Below, piece after piece: positions 9,718-17,357 of a DNA stretch of 64,000 nt. Position 1 is the first letter of the stretch. Each line of letters begins with the position of its first letter. The notes under the pieces were generated by a model, which worked only from the letters and a program-made list of their open reading frames with translations, was not told the origin of the DNA and made no database searches. Origin of the DNA: CAWUEZ02 sp963921355 (lineage in GTDB: Bacteria; Pseudomonadota; Alphaproteobacteria; Thalassobaculales; Thalassobaculaceae); NCBI GenBank assembly GCA_963921355.3, contig OZ001190.1:2108001-2172000 (forward strand). The letters are read 5' to 3'. The translations under genes and the position numbers were made by a program.

Positions 9718-10256
9718 TTTTTTTCGATATATCAGAAACTTAAAGCGGTAATCTGCCGGGGTAAATTCTACGCCTCCAAATCGGAAGCATACCGGAAGCA
9801 CTGGAAGCCCTATTAATGTCCGGCTTCGGGCCTGCTGCATACGCCAGGTAGCCGCAACGATCCTCACACCTAAGCGCCTTCAACGGAGTTTTCGCATGCG
9901 CTTCTGGTTCTCATTGGCCGCACTCCGTGATCCGGTATCGGACGCCTCACCCCTGCGTGGCAGGATTAGCAGCTTCGCCTGAGCTACGCGGAGGCTACGC
10001 GCAGCTGTCCAAGAGCCTCATGATCAACGCAAAAGGTTCCCATTCCGCGTGGCCCTAGTCTGGGGCGAAGGTCAAGCAACCCCATGAAGATCGGCTGGCC
10101 GTCGCGACCCGTGTCCTAGCCCGTGAAAGTGTCGAAGCCCCCATTGCCGACAAGTTCGATGTCGTGCCGGTGGGGGAACCTGTTGGCGCACAAAAACCCT
10201 TCAGCGATTACAGGTTGCTGCAGAGCTTCTCCAGGTGTTTTGAATAGTCTACTGGG
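9718..10256. other. Gene-poor left edge of the island
   Basis: About 540 bases right after the tRNA. It opens with a T-rich run (ATTTTTTTCG) that can end the tRNA transcript. Base composition is more AT-rich than the flanking chromosome. An open frame of about 50 codons on the plus strand ending near 10248 (containing LAVATRVLARE) resembles a truncated coding remnant that I cannot identify. No integrase, excisionase or transposase motif is visible. Confidence 0.5.
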
Positions 10257-11969
10257 ATGGCGCTGGCCTTGAAACCGCGATGGGATCAGGCGTGGAGCGC
10301 TCACCTGTTGAGTGCGCTACGCTATGACATTGCGGATCAAAAAACGCGGGAACGCCGCATGCTAGAGGGCCAGGACGCAATCGACCTGTGGCAGCAGGGT
10401 GTAGGAGCGTGGAACGCTTGGGTTGTAGAGAACCCTGTCGCGGATGTGAGTTTCGAAAAGGTCGATTTCTCCGAGTTCAGCTCTGTCTCTTTCTCTGATT
10501 TCAAATTTCCCCAAGGACGGATTTCTTTTGCCGATGCGATTTTCGGTAACGGAGACGTGCTGTTCAACGGTGCGGTATTCGGTGACGGAGACATCGAATT
10601 TGATCGAGCAGTGTTCGGTAAAGGAGCCCTTTCCTTCCAACTTGCGCAATTTGGAGACGGCAATGTCTCGTTTTTAGCCGTGAATTTTGGCAGTAGCATT
10701 GTCTCATTCCGTGACGCAGTGTTCAGCAACGGTGACCTCTCATTTGACGGTGCGGTATTCGACGCCGAGGAGATCCCATTTCGTCGTGTCCTTTTTGGCG
10801 CCGGAGGCATCTATTTTCGAGATACGACATTCGGCGATGGAACGGTTTTATTTGCCGACGCCTCTTTGCGGGGAGAAGTCTTCCACACCGGTCAAAAGGA
10901 GCTCTTGAAGGCGATTAAAGACATCTCGATAAGTAACTCTCTGCATGACAATGAGCCGACTGGTGATCGAAACGATCTCGGTAGTCCACCAAACCTTAGG
11001 CGTTGGTTAAATTATCAGACTCGGGAAGCTTCCGTGCTCGTCGCAACCCGAGCAGCGCTTCGCGCGCTGCCAGCCCTTGCTTTTGTTGAGGCGATACATG
11101 ACAGGAACACCGTTCTATTGCCGGTGTTTCGGGCCATGGCCGCTCCGTGGACTGCTGGAACTTGGCCAAGCCATCGAGAGGGAGTTTCCAAAGCTTCCGC
11201 ACGAGTTGCCGAAGCCGCCGACAAAGCTGCTAATTCCGCGGACAAAGTTGCCAGAGCCGCCTCTCGTGCCGGCGAAGCCGCTGAGGCAAGATCCGTAGCC
11301 CGAATGACCGATGCCGCTAGCGCTGCAAATACCACCGCCTTCGTAGCCGGCGACAGGGTGGTCGATAGAGCCGTCGCCGCTGTTTCCGCTGCTGCCGAAG
11401 TGGCTGAAGGTGACTTCGAAGAGTTCGAGTTCTGGAGCGAGGTTTCGGCTGACGCTGGTGCCATTGAGCGGGGCCTCACGGTGAGGGAATTGGCAGGGCT
11501 ACCGCTTTGGACAGGTACGACTCCCGACTCTTCTCAATTTGATTGGAAGACGCTGAAGGCGGCCTTGCTTGCAACAAACGACCACTGGAGAGCCTGGACT
11601 GACTGGTACGATGACCGGTTGGCGGGCAACCGCGGCCGCCCCATCATCGAGCAGCTGGAGTTGCAAAGGGTGCTGGTCCCGAAAGACGAGGATTGGAAAT
11701 TGGGCGCTGACGTCATCAATCCGATCCTTTTGGAACTGGAGGACAAGTATCGGCGAGGTTCGGGCCCTGTGGGTGCTTCTGTTGCGACCAATGACGCTCT
11801 GCCAGAGCAGCAGCTTGACGCCATCGAGGTCGAAATCGGCTCGGACGATAGACTGCATCAGCGCCAATCTGGTCCGCCTGAGGGAGAAGATCCAGCACAC
11901 GATGACGATCTCTGCGACGCGTGGCAGGTCCTACGCGAACTATCTCAGTCGTTGTCCAAAAAAAGGTGA
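10257..11969 (+). CDS. 12-residue-repeat beta-solenoid protein with Ala-rich helical linker and W..W.DWY C-terminal domain
   Basis: Unknown function, 570 residues (alternative start at 10359, about 536). After a GVGAWNAWVVENP motif, seen at the N-terminus of many pentapeptide-repeat proteins, about ten tandem 12-residue repeats follow at residues 65-190 with the pattern [ILV]xFxxAxFGxG[DN]. This is a right-handed beta-helix in all likelihood, but with a 12- not 5-residue period. Next comes an Ala-rich coiled region (about 305-385, AAEAADKAANSADKVARAA), then a C-terminal domain with LAGLPLW, WRAWTDWYDDRLAG and RVLVPKDEDWKLGADVINPI, a conserved block I associate with uncharacterised alphaproteobacterial proteins. 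Lower GC than its neighbours, opposite strand to the phage module, directly after the tRNA: looks acquired. A binding or effector role is possible but unproven. Confidence 0.75.
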   Translation: MALALKPRWDQAWSAHLLSALRYDIADQKTRERRMLEGQDAIDLWQQGVGAWNAWVVENPVADVSFEKVDFSEFSSVSFSDFKFPQGRISFADAIFGNGDVLFNGAVFGDGDIEFDRAVFGKGALSFQLAQFGDGNVSFLAVNFGSSIVSFRDAVFSNGDLSFDGAVFDAEEIPFRRVLFGAGGIYFRDTTFGDGTVLFADASLRGEVFHTGQKELLKAIKDISISNSLHDNEPTGDRNDLGSPPNLRRWLNYQTREASVLVATRAALRALPALAFVEAIHDRNTVLLPVFRAMAAPWTAGTWPSHREGVSKASARVAEAADKAANSADKVARAASRAGEAAEARSVARMTDAASAANTTAFVAGDRVVDRAVAAVSAAAEVAEGDFEEFEFWSEVSADAGAIERGLTVRELAGLPLWTGTTPDSSQFDWKTLKAALLATNDHWRAWTDWYDDRLAGNRGRPIIEQLELQRVLVPKDEDWKLGADVINPILLELEDKYRRGSGPVGASVATNDALPEQQLDAIEVEIGSDDRLHQRQSGPPEGEDPAHDDDLCDAWQVLRELSQSLSKKR

Positions 11970-11987
11970 GCCCCGTTAGGGCTCACC
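11957..11987 (-). terminator. Rho-independent terminator of the minus-strand phage module
   Basis: Perfect 9-bp stem (GGTGAGCCC at 11965-11973, GGGCTCACC at 11979-11987) with a 5-base loop. On the minus strand it is followed by seven T residues. It marks the 3' end of the phage operon and overlaps the stop codon of the convergent solenoid gene. Confidence 0.88.
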
Positions 11988-12007
11988 GTGTCGGTGTCAG
12001 GGGGCGA

Positions 12008-12058
12008 TCAGGCCGACCCCTGCATGAGCAGGCCGAGCAGCAACAGCATCATATCCAT
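12008..12058 (-). CDS. 16-residue hydrophobic phage peptide
   Basis: Tiny frame encoding MDMMLLLLGLLMQGSA, almost entirely hydrophobic. A GGAG site sits 9 bases upstream of the ATG. It is the last frame before the operon terminator. Small membrane peptides at this position in T7-like phages can be holin-like, but at 16 residues it is shorter than any holin I know, so function is open. Confidence 0.4.
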   Translation of the reverse strand: MDMMLLLLGLLMQGSA

Positions 12059-12094
12059 TATATTTCTCCAGGGTTGAAGCCTACGTATGTGGGT

Positions 12095-12175
12095 TTAGAT
12101 GATTGACGCTAACGTCATAACCGCGACCCATAGAGGGGGCAGGATTAGCGTCCAGGTATAGTCCGGCTCGATCAT
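12095..12175 (-). CDS. 26-residue single-span membrane peptide
   Basis: Encodes MIEPDYTWTLILPPLWVAVM followed by TLASII: an acidic N-terminus and one membrane-spanning stretch. The start overlaps the stop of the DUF3310 gene as ATGA, and a full AGGAGG ribosome site precedes it, which strongly supports translation. It may be a small phage inner-membrane or lysis-timing protein (inference). Confidence 0.55.
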   Translation of the reverse strand: MIEPDYTWTLILPPLWVAVMTLASII

Positions 12176-12471
12176 AGAACCTCCTGCCCTTCGGCCTGGT
12201 TGATCATCATGTCAAGATATCGGCGCGCCTTCTTGAGGTCCTCGATACCGTTTTTGGCGTCGTGTCGGCAGACGTACTTGATGACGTTACCGGTGGCAAA
12301 GCCGATGCCGTTCTCCATGATGAAAGTTATCGGTTCAATCTTGAACCGGGTGTAGAGGCTCGGCCGGTAGACCATGTCGTCGGTCGGGGACGCCGCGGGG
12401 GCGTCGGTGGATACCGACTCGGGATCCACCTGGACCTCCGAGGCCCGCCACGCGGTGCCCTCGGCGATCAC
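12172..12471 (-). CDS. DUF3310 phage protein (T7 gp1.7-type family)
   Basis: 99 residues from a GTG start that overlaps the exonuclease stop as GTGA. An internal ATG at 12375 is an alternative but lacks a ribosome site. The C-terminal 60 residues carry the family signature: YTRFKIEPITFIMENG, FATGNVIKYVCRHDAKNGIEDLKKARRYL. DUF3310 members are common among replication genes of T7-like and other phages. T7 gp1.7 in this broad group is a nucleotide kinase, but no P-loop is visible here, so the catalytic role is not supported by sequence. The Ser/Pro/Ala-rich N-terminus looks disordered. Confidence 0.72.
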   Translation of the reverse strand: MIAEGTAWRASEVQVDPESVSTDAPAASPTDDMVYRPSLYTRFKIEPITFIMENGIGFATGNVIKYVCRHDAKNGIEDLKKARRYLDMMINQAEGQEVL

Positions 12472-13385
12472 GCGACCTGCCTGAGTGCCCGCTTCCGGGA
12501 ACGCGGGCTGGAACCCCTCTTGGAATTCCGATGGGGTTTGGGTGGGGTGGATGGGGAGGCTCCCCCACCCGACAGCGGCGCGGGGGATCGGGAAGGCGGT
12601 GACGCCCGGCCGGTTGAGGTTATCTGTGCCGCTGTTAAACGTTCCGGTTTCTTCGGATGCCAAAGAATGATCTCCCGTGTCTGGATGTCGAAGTCGGTGT
12701 GTCGTAGGATGCGAGCGACCCGGGCCTGGACGAGCGCGTCGTCCTCGGTGAGGCCCTTCTCGTGGAACTGCTCGACCACCGCGGCCCACATGCCGGGCAG
12801 CTTGAAGCCGCCCTCGTCGAGGACTCGGGCGGCGTTCACAGGACCAACGCCTGGGCATCCCTTGTAGCCGTCCACAGAGTCGCCGGTCAGGGTCTGCATG
12901 AGCCACGACCGATCGGCCATCGGGGGTCGGATCAGGCGGGGGATCGCATCCTTGTCGGGGTTGAAGACCCGGGCCGGTAAGCTGTCGAAGTCCTTGTCGA
13001 TGGACACGGCGACGTACCGCTTGGGGTCCCGGGTTGCCAGGATACCGATCGTGTCGTCGGCCTCCAGGTGGGGCTTCCGGAGGGTCTTCCAGTTCGTCTC
13101 GATGTGGGCCACGACGTCGGCGTATAGGGGCGGCTTCTCCCCCGTCCTGTTGTACTTGTAACTAGGCAGGACACTGTAGCGAAAGACGTCAGAACTGGAG
13201 AACACAACCAGGACCCCGGTGGCCCCCGCACCGCGGGCCCACTTACGGATCACAGCGTCCGCGGTCTTATAGGCTGCTGGGCGGTCGAGGTGGACAGACC
13301 CCTCCGGGCCGAAGTCGTCCAAATCCTCCCCCGAACAGGCAGCCCGGTAGGCGATGATGTCGCCATCCAGTAGAGCTACCGTCAT
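12468..13385 (-). CDS. T7 gp6-like 5'-3' exonuclease (FEN/PIN-type nuclease)
   Basis: Flap-type 5'-3' exonuclease that removes primers and degrades host DNA in T7-like replication, 305 residues. Start at 13385 (MTVALLDGDIIAYRAA) with GGAGG upstream. Metal-binding acidic residues occur in LLDGDIIAYRAAC, in LEADDTIGILAT near residue 110 and in VSIDKDFDSL near residue 128. The helix-hairpin region reads LTGDSVDGYKGCPGVGPVNAARVL. The last about 45 residues are Ser/Pro/Arg-rich and probably disordered. It follows the DNA polymerase and a small membrane protein gene and overlaps the DUF3310 gene, the same order as gp5-gp6 in T7. Confidence 0.88.
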   Translation of the reverse strand: MTVALLDGDIIAYRAACSGEDLDDFGPEGSVHLDRPAAYKTADAVIRKWARGAGATGVLVVFSSSDVFRYSVLPSYKYNRTGEKPPLYADVVAHIETNWKTLRKPHLEADDTIGILATRDPKRYVAVSIDKDFDSLPARVFNPDKDAIPRLIRPPMADRSWLMQTLTGDSVDGYKGCPGVGPVNAARVLDEGGFKLPGMWAAVVEQFHEKGLTEDDALVQARVARILRHTDFDIQTREIILWHPKKPERLTAAQITSTGRASPPSRSPAPLSGGGASPSTPPKPHRNSKRGSSPRSRKRALRQVA

Positions 13386-13466
13386 TAGTATACCTCCGAT
13401 GTGTGGTTGATACGGCCCGGCCCGCCTAGTCATCCCAGGACGCGCCCGTAGGTTCGTATAAGGCCC

Positions 13467-13667
13467 TCAGATGAAAAACCGGATGAGTCCGTGGATGACA
13501 CCCAGCGGCGCGATGATAAAGCCAACGACCAATATAATCATGTCGAGTAACGTCCCGCCTCGGGAGAAAGCCTGTGGACCCATGACCCACAACTGGGCGA
13601 CCCACCGGGAGGCCATGTGGGTGATCAGGGGGCTTAGAACGAGGTCGGCAAGCTGCTGGTACAGCAT
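13467..13667 (-). CDS. Small phage membrane protein (66 aa)
   Basis: 66 residues, with a hydrophilic first half (MLYQQLADLVLSPLITHMAS) and one strong C-terminal span (MIILVVGFIIAPLGVIHGLI). The start has CAGGAG 6 bases upstream, and the gene sits snugly between the DNA polymerase and exonuclease genes. No family recognised. With the two tiny peptides at 12008-12175 it makes three single-span proteins in this module. Confidence 0.65.
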   Translation of the reverse strand: MLYQQLADLVLSPLITHMASRWVAQLWVMGPQAFSRGGTLLDMIILVVGFIIAPLGVIHGLIRFFI

Positions 13668-13682
13668 GGTATCTCCTGCTTG

Positions 13683-15497
13683 TCAGTGGGTTTGGGACCA
13701 GTTGTCCCCAATGTCGTAGGCGCCCGAGAGGGGGCACCGGACGCCCAGGCGGACGCCCGCCTCGGTGATCGCTTGGGAGAACGACTGACCGATCTCCTCG
13801 GGGTAGTTGAGGTCGTCCAGGACCTCAAACTGCTGCTCGTCGTGGACGTTCACGCAGAACCGGAAGACCCCGTTCTCGTAGGCCTTGGCCTCACGCTCCC
13901 AGAAGCACCGCACCGCCCACTTCATGACGATGGCACCGGCCGACTGGAGAAGCGTGTTGAGGGCCGAGTGGGCCGACCGGATGTGGACCCGGCGGCCGTC
14001 GAGGCCGGTCAGGTACCCAACGCCGGCCCGCTTCTGGGCCTTATTGGTCAGCCTACCGAGGCCCGGGATGTTCGCCATGAGGCGGGCCCGGAGGGCCTTC
14101 CCGATGGCGTAGGGTTTCCCCTTGGGGACCGGCTTACCGGCTTCGACCGCATCAGCGATGGCGATCATCCCCAGCTTGGCGTTCCCTGCCCCGTAGATCA
14201 GGGCGTAGATCAGGGTCTTGGCGTTGTCCCGGTCATGGAACCCGGCGGCCTTACGGTTAAGGGAGTGGACGTCCGTCTCGTCGGCCTTCTGGCCCTCGAT
14301 GACGGCCCGGGCGAACTCCCCGCCGTCGAACTTGGCGAGGTAGTGGCCCAGCATCCGCAGCTCCAGGCCCTCGGCGTCGGAGCCTACCAGCTTCATCCCG
14401 TCGGACGCCTTCCAGCAGGACCGCATACGCTGGTCCTTGTCGACCTGAGCGACGTTCGGGTTGTTGTGAGTGCAGCGGTGGGTGTTGGCCCCGATGGTGT
14501 TGATATACCCGTGGACCCGGCCGTCCTTCTCAGCCTTGAGCCAGTTCGTCACCTGCCCGAGCTTCTTCTGGGCGTCGAAGTAGGTGACTAGGGCCCTGGC
14601 TTCCTCGAAGGGGAGGTCCGAGAGGACCGCCTCGTCGACCTGGGGGATGCCCGTGCCGGTGTACTTGCGGGGCTTCCAGCCGTACTTCTGGATCAGCCGG
14701 TCGGCGATCTGCTTGCGGGACCCGGGGTTGAAGACCTCGTACTTGATCTTGGTCCAGGCGCAGCCGGCGACCTCGGAGCCCCGAGTGGGGTCCTTATAGT
14801 TGACCGTCCGCTTGGACACCCGGTCTTCCTCCTTGACCCACCGGGGCGGGAAGACGTCCTGGAGGCCGTGCTCCAGGTCATCCTTCTCCTGCTCCAGGGT
14901 GCCCAGGAGGCTGACCGCGGAGGCCATGTCGAACGCAAAGCCGTTCTGCATCTGGAGCGACATGCACCACCCGAAGATGTGCTCTACGTCAACGGCGTCT
15001 GGGCAGTCCTCCAGGAGGTGCTTGAGGTCCTCCCAGATGGCGATGTTGGTGTCGACGTCCTGGATGGCGTAGTCGAGCATCTCCTGGCTGTACCGGCCGA
15101 AGTCGCTGAACTCCCCCTTGGGTTTGCCCAGGGCCTCGCCTAGTACAGCAAGCGAGTGACCGCCCTCTCTCGACGGCTCCCGGAGACGCGACAGGACCAT
15201 CGTGTCGATGGCCTTCGTGTGATCCAGGAGGTACCCGAAGCGACCCAGCGCCGGGATGTCGAAGTTCAAGACGTTGTGACCGACGATGCGATCCGCGCCG
15301 AGGAGGCGCTCGTACCCCTCGCGGACGGGGGGGAGGCCCCCATCCACGTCAGAGTAGGCTGCGATCTCGCCTGTCGCGGGGTCGCCAACTATCAGGAGCC
15401 ACAGACGCGACATCTCGAGCATCAGTTCGCCCGTCTTCGCGTTCCGCTCCTCCCGTAGGAGACCGTCAGTCTCAATGTCGAACACAAGGGTGGTCAC
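13683..15497 (-). CDS. T7 gp5-like family A DNA polymerase with 3'-5' exonuclease domain
   Basis: Replicative phage DNA polymerase, 604 residues (T7 gp5 is about 704). The proofreading domain has ExoI VFDIETDGLL at the N-terminus, ExoII GHNVLNFDIPAL and ExoIII YAIQDVDTN. The polymerase domain has motif A LVGSDAEGLELRMLGHYLA, motif B RDNAKTLIYALIYGAG and motif C NVHDEQQFE. All catalytic aspartates are present, so the gene looks intact, unlike the phage RNA polymerase. The thioredoxin-binding loop of T7 gp5 is not obvious. It should work with the helicase and SSB encoded just upstream, whose acidic C-termini would dock on it. Confidence 0.95.
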   Translation of the reverse strand: MTTLVFDIETDGLLREERNAKTGELMLEMSRLWLLIVGDPATGEIAAYSDVDGGLPPVREGYERLLGADRIVGHNVLNFDIPALGRFGYLLDHTKAIDTMVLSRLREPSREGGHSLAVLGEALGKPKGEFSDFGRYSQEMLDYAIQDVDTNIAIWEDLKHLLEDCPDAVDVEHIFGWCMSLQMQNGFAFDMASAVSLLGTLEQEKDDLEHGLQDVFPPRWVKEEDRVSKRTVNYKDPTRGSEVAGCAWTKIKYEVFNPGSRKQIADRLIQKYGWKPRKYTGTGIPQVDEAVLSDLPFEEARALVTYFDAQKKLGQVTNWLKAEKDGRVHGYINTIGANTHRCTHNNPNVAQVDKDQRMRSCWKASDGMKLVGSDAEGLELRMLGHYLAKFDGGEFARAVIEGQKADETDVHSLNRKAAGFHDRDNAKTLIYALIYGAGNAKLGMIAIADAVEAGKPVPKGKPYAIGKALRARLMANIPGLGRLTNKAQKRAGVGYLTGLDGRRVHIRSAHSALNTLLQSAGAIVMKWAVRCFWEREAKAYENGVFRFCVNVHDEQQFEVLDDLNYPEEIGQSFSQAITEAGVRLGVRCPLSGAYDIGDNWSQTH

Positions 15498-15509
15498 TCG
15501 CTATCTCCT

Positions 15510-16043
15510 TCATACCTGCGAGAAGTACTGTAGTCGGGAGACAACGAAAGGGACGGGGAGCTGGAACCACTCGCCTTCCCTTCGGCCATAGGCCTCCAGG
15601 TCTTCGAGCAGAGCCGCCTCCACCTTCCGTCGGTCCACGACCTTTTCAAAGGCCACCATGTTGTAGTCCCGGAATGGCGATCCGGTCTGGTAGTCGCGGC
15701 CCCGGCGGGCGGCGTCGGTCGTCATACCCACCTTGACCCAGTCGGGCCACGCGGGGTTGTTGATCACGTAGACGAAGCCCCCAGCGCCGGTCGAGTAGAG
15801 CCTGTCCAGTCGTCGGTATGCGGGGGTCAGTAGGCGACGGATCTCGTCGCCCCTGTAGTTACCCCCCGGGATACCGAGCTTATACGACATCCCCCGGTAC
15901 GTGCCGTCCACGAACACCCGGTTGACGCTTATCTTCCGGGAGACGGCTCGGTGGCAGTCTTTACATCGACCGTCCCGGCTTGATGGGTGGGCATAGAAGG
16001 CATACGGGGGCTTTCTCTCCCCACACACTCTACAGCGCTTCAT
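15510..16043 (-). CDS. GIY-YIG (T5orf172-type) nuclease with N-terminal zinc ribbon
   Basis: 177 residues. The N-terminus has two CxxC pairs (CRVCGERKPP, RCKDCHRA) that should bind zinc. From about residue 88 the GIY-YIG-like core reads GGFVYVINNPAWPDWVKVGM, then TTDAARRGRDYQTGSPF and a conserved glutamate in KVEAALLEDLEAYGRREGEWF. It is inserted between helicase and polymerase, where T7-like phages often carry free-standing homing endonucleases. The AGGAG ribosome site lies immediately after the helicase stop. A homing or DNA-nicking role is inferred from fold and position. Confidence 0.78.
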   Translation of the reverse strand: MKRCRVCGERKPPYAFYAHPSSRDGRCKDCHRAVSRKISVNRVFVDGTYRGMSYKLGIPGGNYRGDEIRRLLTPAYRRLDRLYSTGAGGFVYVINNPAWPDWVKVGMTTDAARRGRDYQTGSPFRDYNMVAFEKVVDRRKVEAALLEDLEAYGRREGEWFQLPVPFVVSRLQYFSQV

Positions 16044-16051
16044 CGGTTCTC

Positions 16052-16897
16052 CTAGAAGTCGTCGCCATCATCGAACCCATCGTCCATGAAGGGGTTGTCC
16101 CTCCGGTACAGCCGTCCGGTGTCGCTCTCGTAGCCGAGGTAGATGACGTGGCCGGTTGACTGGCCGGTGTAGCGGTCCTTGAGGCACCGGAAGGTGGTCG
16201 TCTCCTGGTGGTCCTGTTTCTTGGCCTGCTGGTCCCGCTCCAGGCCGAACATGAAGTGCGACCAGAAGCCGATGGCCCGGGCACCCTTGAAGTGCCGGAT
16301 CATGACCCGCCCGCCTTCCTCGTGGGGCTTCCCCTCGGGGGTCGAGAGGTGGCTTACCAGATGAATGATCACGTTCAGGTTCTTCGCCAGCATGGCGATG
16401 TCCCGCATGATCCTCTCCAGGCTCTCCCGCTCGTTCGACGGGTCGGCCATGGCGGTCAGGTGATCCACGTAGAAGATGCGGATGCCCTCGGACTTCGCCA
16501 GGAAGCGGATGTTCAGCTTCACGATGTCCCAGTCGGTCTCCCCGAAGCCGTCGTAGAACCGCAGCCGGTCGTCCCGATCGAGTTCATTGACGGCCGACAT
16601 GAAGGCCTTGGGGTCCCAGCCGGCGTCGGGGATATGGAACAACTGCCCGGCGGCCTTGCCACAGATCCGGCGGATGGTCTCCTCCGGGCCCTGCTCCAGG
16701 AACACGACACCTACCCGTTCCTTCAGGGTGTTGATGTCGTACTCGATCTGCTGGACCAGGAAGTCGGTCTTCCCGACCTCGGTACCGGCCCCGAAGGTGT
16801 AGACCTCTCCGTACCGCCGGCCATAGGTCAGCTTGTGGAGATCCTCCAGGAACCAGGGGAGACCCCAGGCGACCGGCTTGGACAGGCGATCGATCAT
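16052..16897 (-). CDS. T7 gp4-like replicative helicase domain (no primase)
   Basis: DnaB/RecA-type ring helicase, about 281 residues from the ATG at 16897, against 566 in T7 gp4. Walker A is GAGTEVGKT, Walker B is IRIFYVDHLTAM, and the sensor/arginine-finger region includes HFKGARAIGFWSH. It ends in an acidic tail with terminal Phe (MDDGFDDGDDF). In T7 gp4 such a tail contacts the DNA polymerase. The zinc-binding and primase domains that should precede the helicase are absent: upstream bases encode the end of rusA and a 24-codon leader. The frame is open to 17020, so a slightly longer N-terminus is possible. Confidence 0.85.
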   Translation of the reverse strand: MIDRLSKPVAWGLPWFLEDLHKLTYGRRYGEVYTFGAGTEVGKTDFLVQQIEYDINTLKERVGVVFLEQGPEETIRRICGKAAGQLFHIPDAGWDPKAFMSAVNELDRDDRLRFYDGFGETDWDIVKLNIRFLAKSEGIRIFYVDHLTAMADPSNERESLERIMRDIAMLAKNLNVIIHLVSHLSTPEGKPHEEGGRVMIRHFKGARAIGFWSHFMFGLERDQQAKKQDHQETTTFRCLKDRYTGQSTGHVIYLGYESDTGRLYRRDNPFMDDGFDDGDDF

Positions 16898-16968
16898 GTC
16901 ACCCCCAGATTTGAAGTCACGAAGGTCCCGGACCGAAGGACCCGCTGAGTGAAAATCTCTCGGCTCAT
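16894..16968 (-). CDS. 24-codon leader frame coupled to the helicase start
   Basis: Short frame starting MSREIFTQRVLRSG, with GGAG about 11 bases upstream. It ends so that its TGA overlaps the helicase ATG (ATGA). Its own ribosome site is better than that of the helicase, so it could deliver ribosomes to the helicase start. It could also be a remnant of a longer gp4 N-terminus lost by frameshift. No conserved domain is visible. Confidence 0.35.
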   Translation of the reverse strand: MSREIFTQRVLRSGTFVTSNLGVT

Positions 16969-16973
16969 AATTA

Positions 16974-17357
16974 CTAGTCTCCTGCTGGTTTGATGGTGAT
17001 CTGCGCGTGAGGCTCCTCACCGGGAGTAGCGAACCGTTTGGTCGCGGTCAGGTAGACAATTTGGGTGTCGTCTTCCCACGCCCTCTTGTTCAGGACGTCC
17101 AGGACGGCCTTGGCGTAGTTGTCGACGTCACCATTGGGGTGGGTGAGCTTCGTCGTCCTTGGCTTCCGGCATATGCAATGCACGGTTACCCGAAGGGGCC
17201 CCAAGTGGGGCGTCCAGGACTGGTCTTCAGCCCAGGAATGTGCCGCCACTCGGTAGCTTTGGTATCGCTTCGGGTAGGTGGTCCCGAACCTGTAGACCTT
17301 GGGTCTAGCGGCCGGTACGGGCTCCACAGGGACGACGAAATCAGAAGTCGTCGTCAT
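16974..17357 (-). CDS. RusA-family Holliday-junction resolvase
   Basis: About 127 residues. It cleaves branched recombination intermediates and takes the place of T7 endonuclease I (gp3) between SSB and helicase. The family pattern is seen in VPVEPVPAARPKV, RVTVHCICRKPRTTKLTHPN and the catalytic-acid region GDVDNYAKAVLDVLN followed by WEDDTQIVYLTATK. The start at 17357 (or 17372) lies inside the acidic tail of the SSB gene. Its 3' end, encoding ITIKPAGD, has a diverged second copy inside the element that interrupts the phage RNA polymerase gene. Confidence 0.85.
   Translation of the reverse strand: MTTTSDFVVPVEPVPAARPKVYRFGTTYPKRYQSYRVAAHSWAEDQSWTPHLGPLRVTVHCICRKPRTTKLTHPNGDVDNYAKAVLDVLNKRAWEDDTQIVYLTATKRFATPGEEPHAQITIKPAGD

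Noticed and set aside
9637..9867. Minus-strand frame containing WWARLGLNQRPLRCQRS
   Set aside because: This is the antisense translation of the tRNA-Val gene, a well-known false gene product, not a protein.
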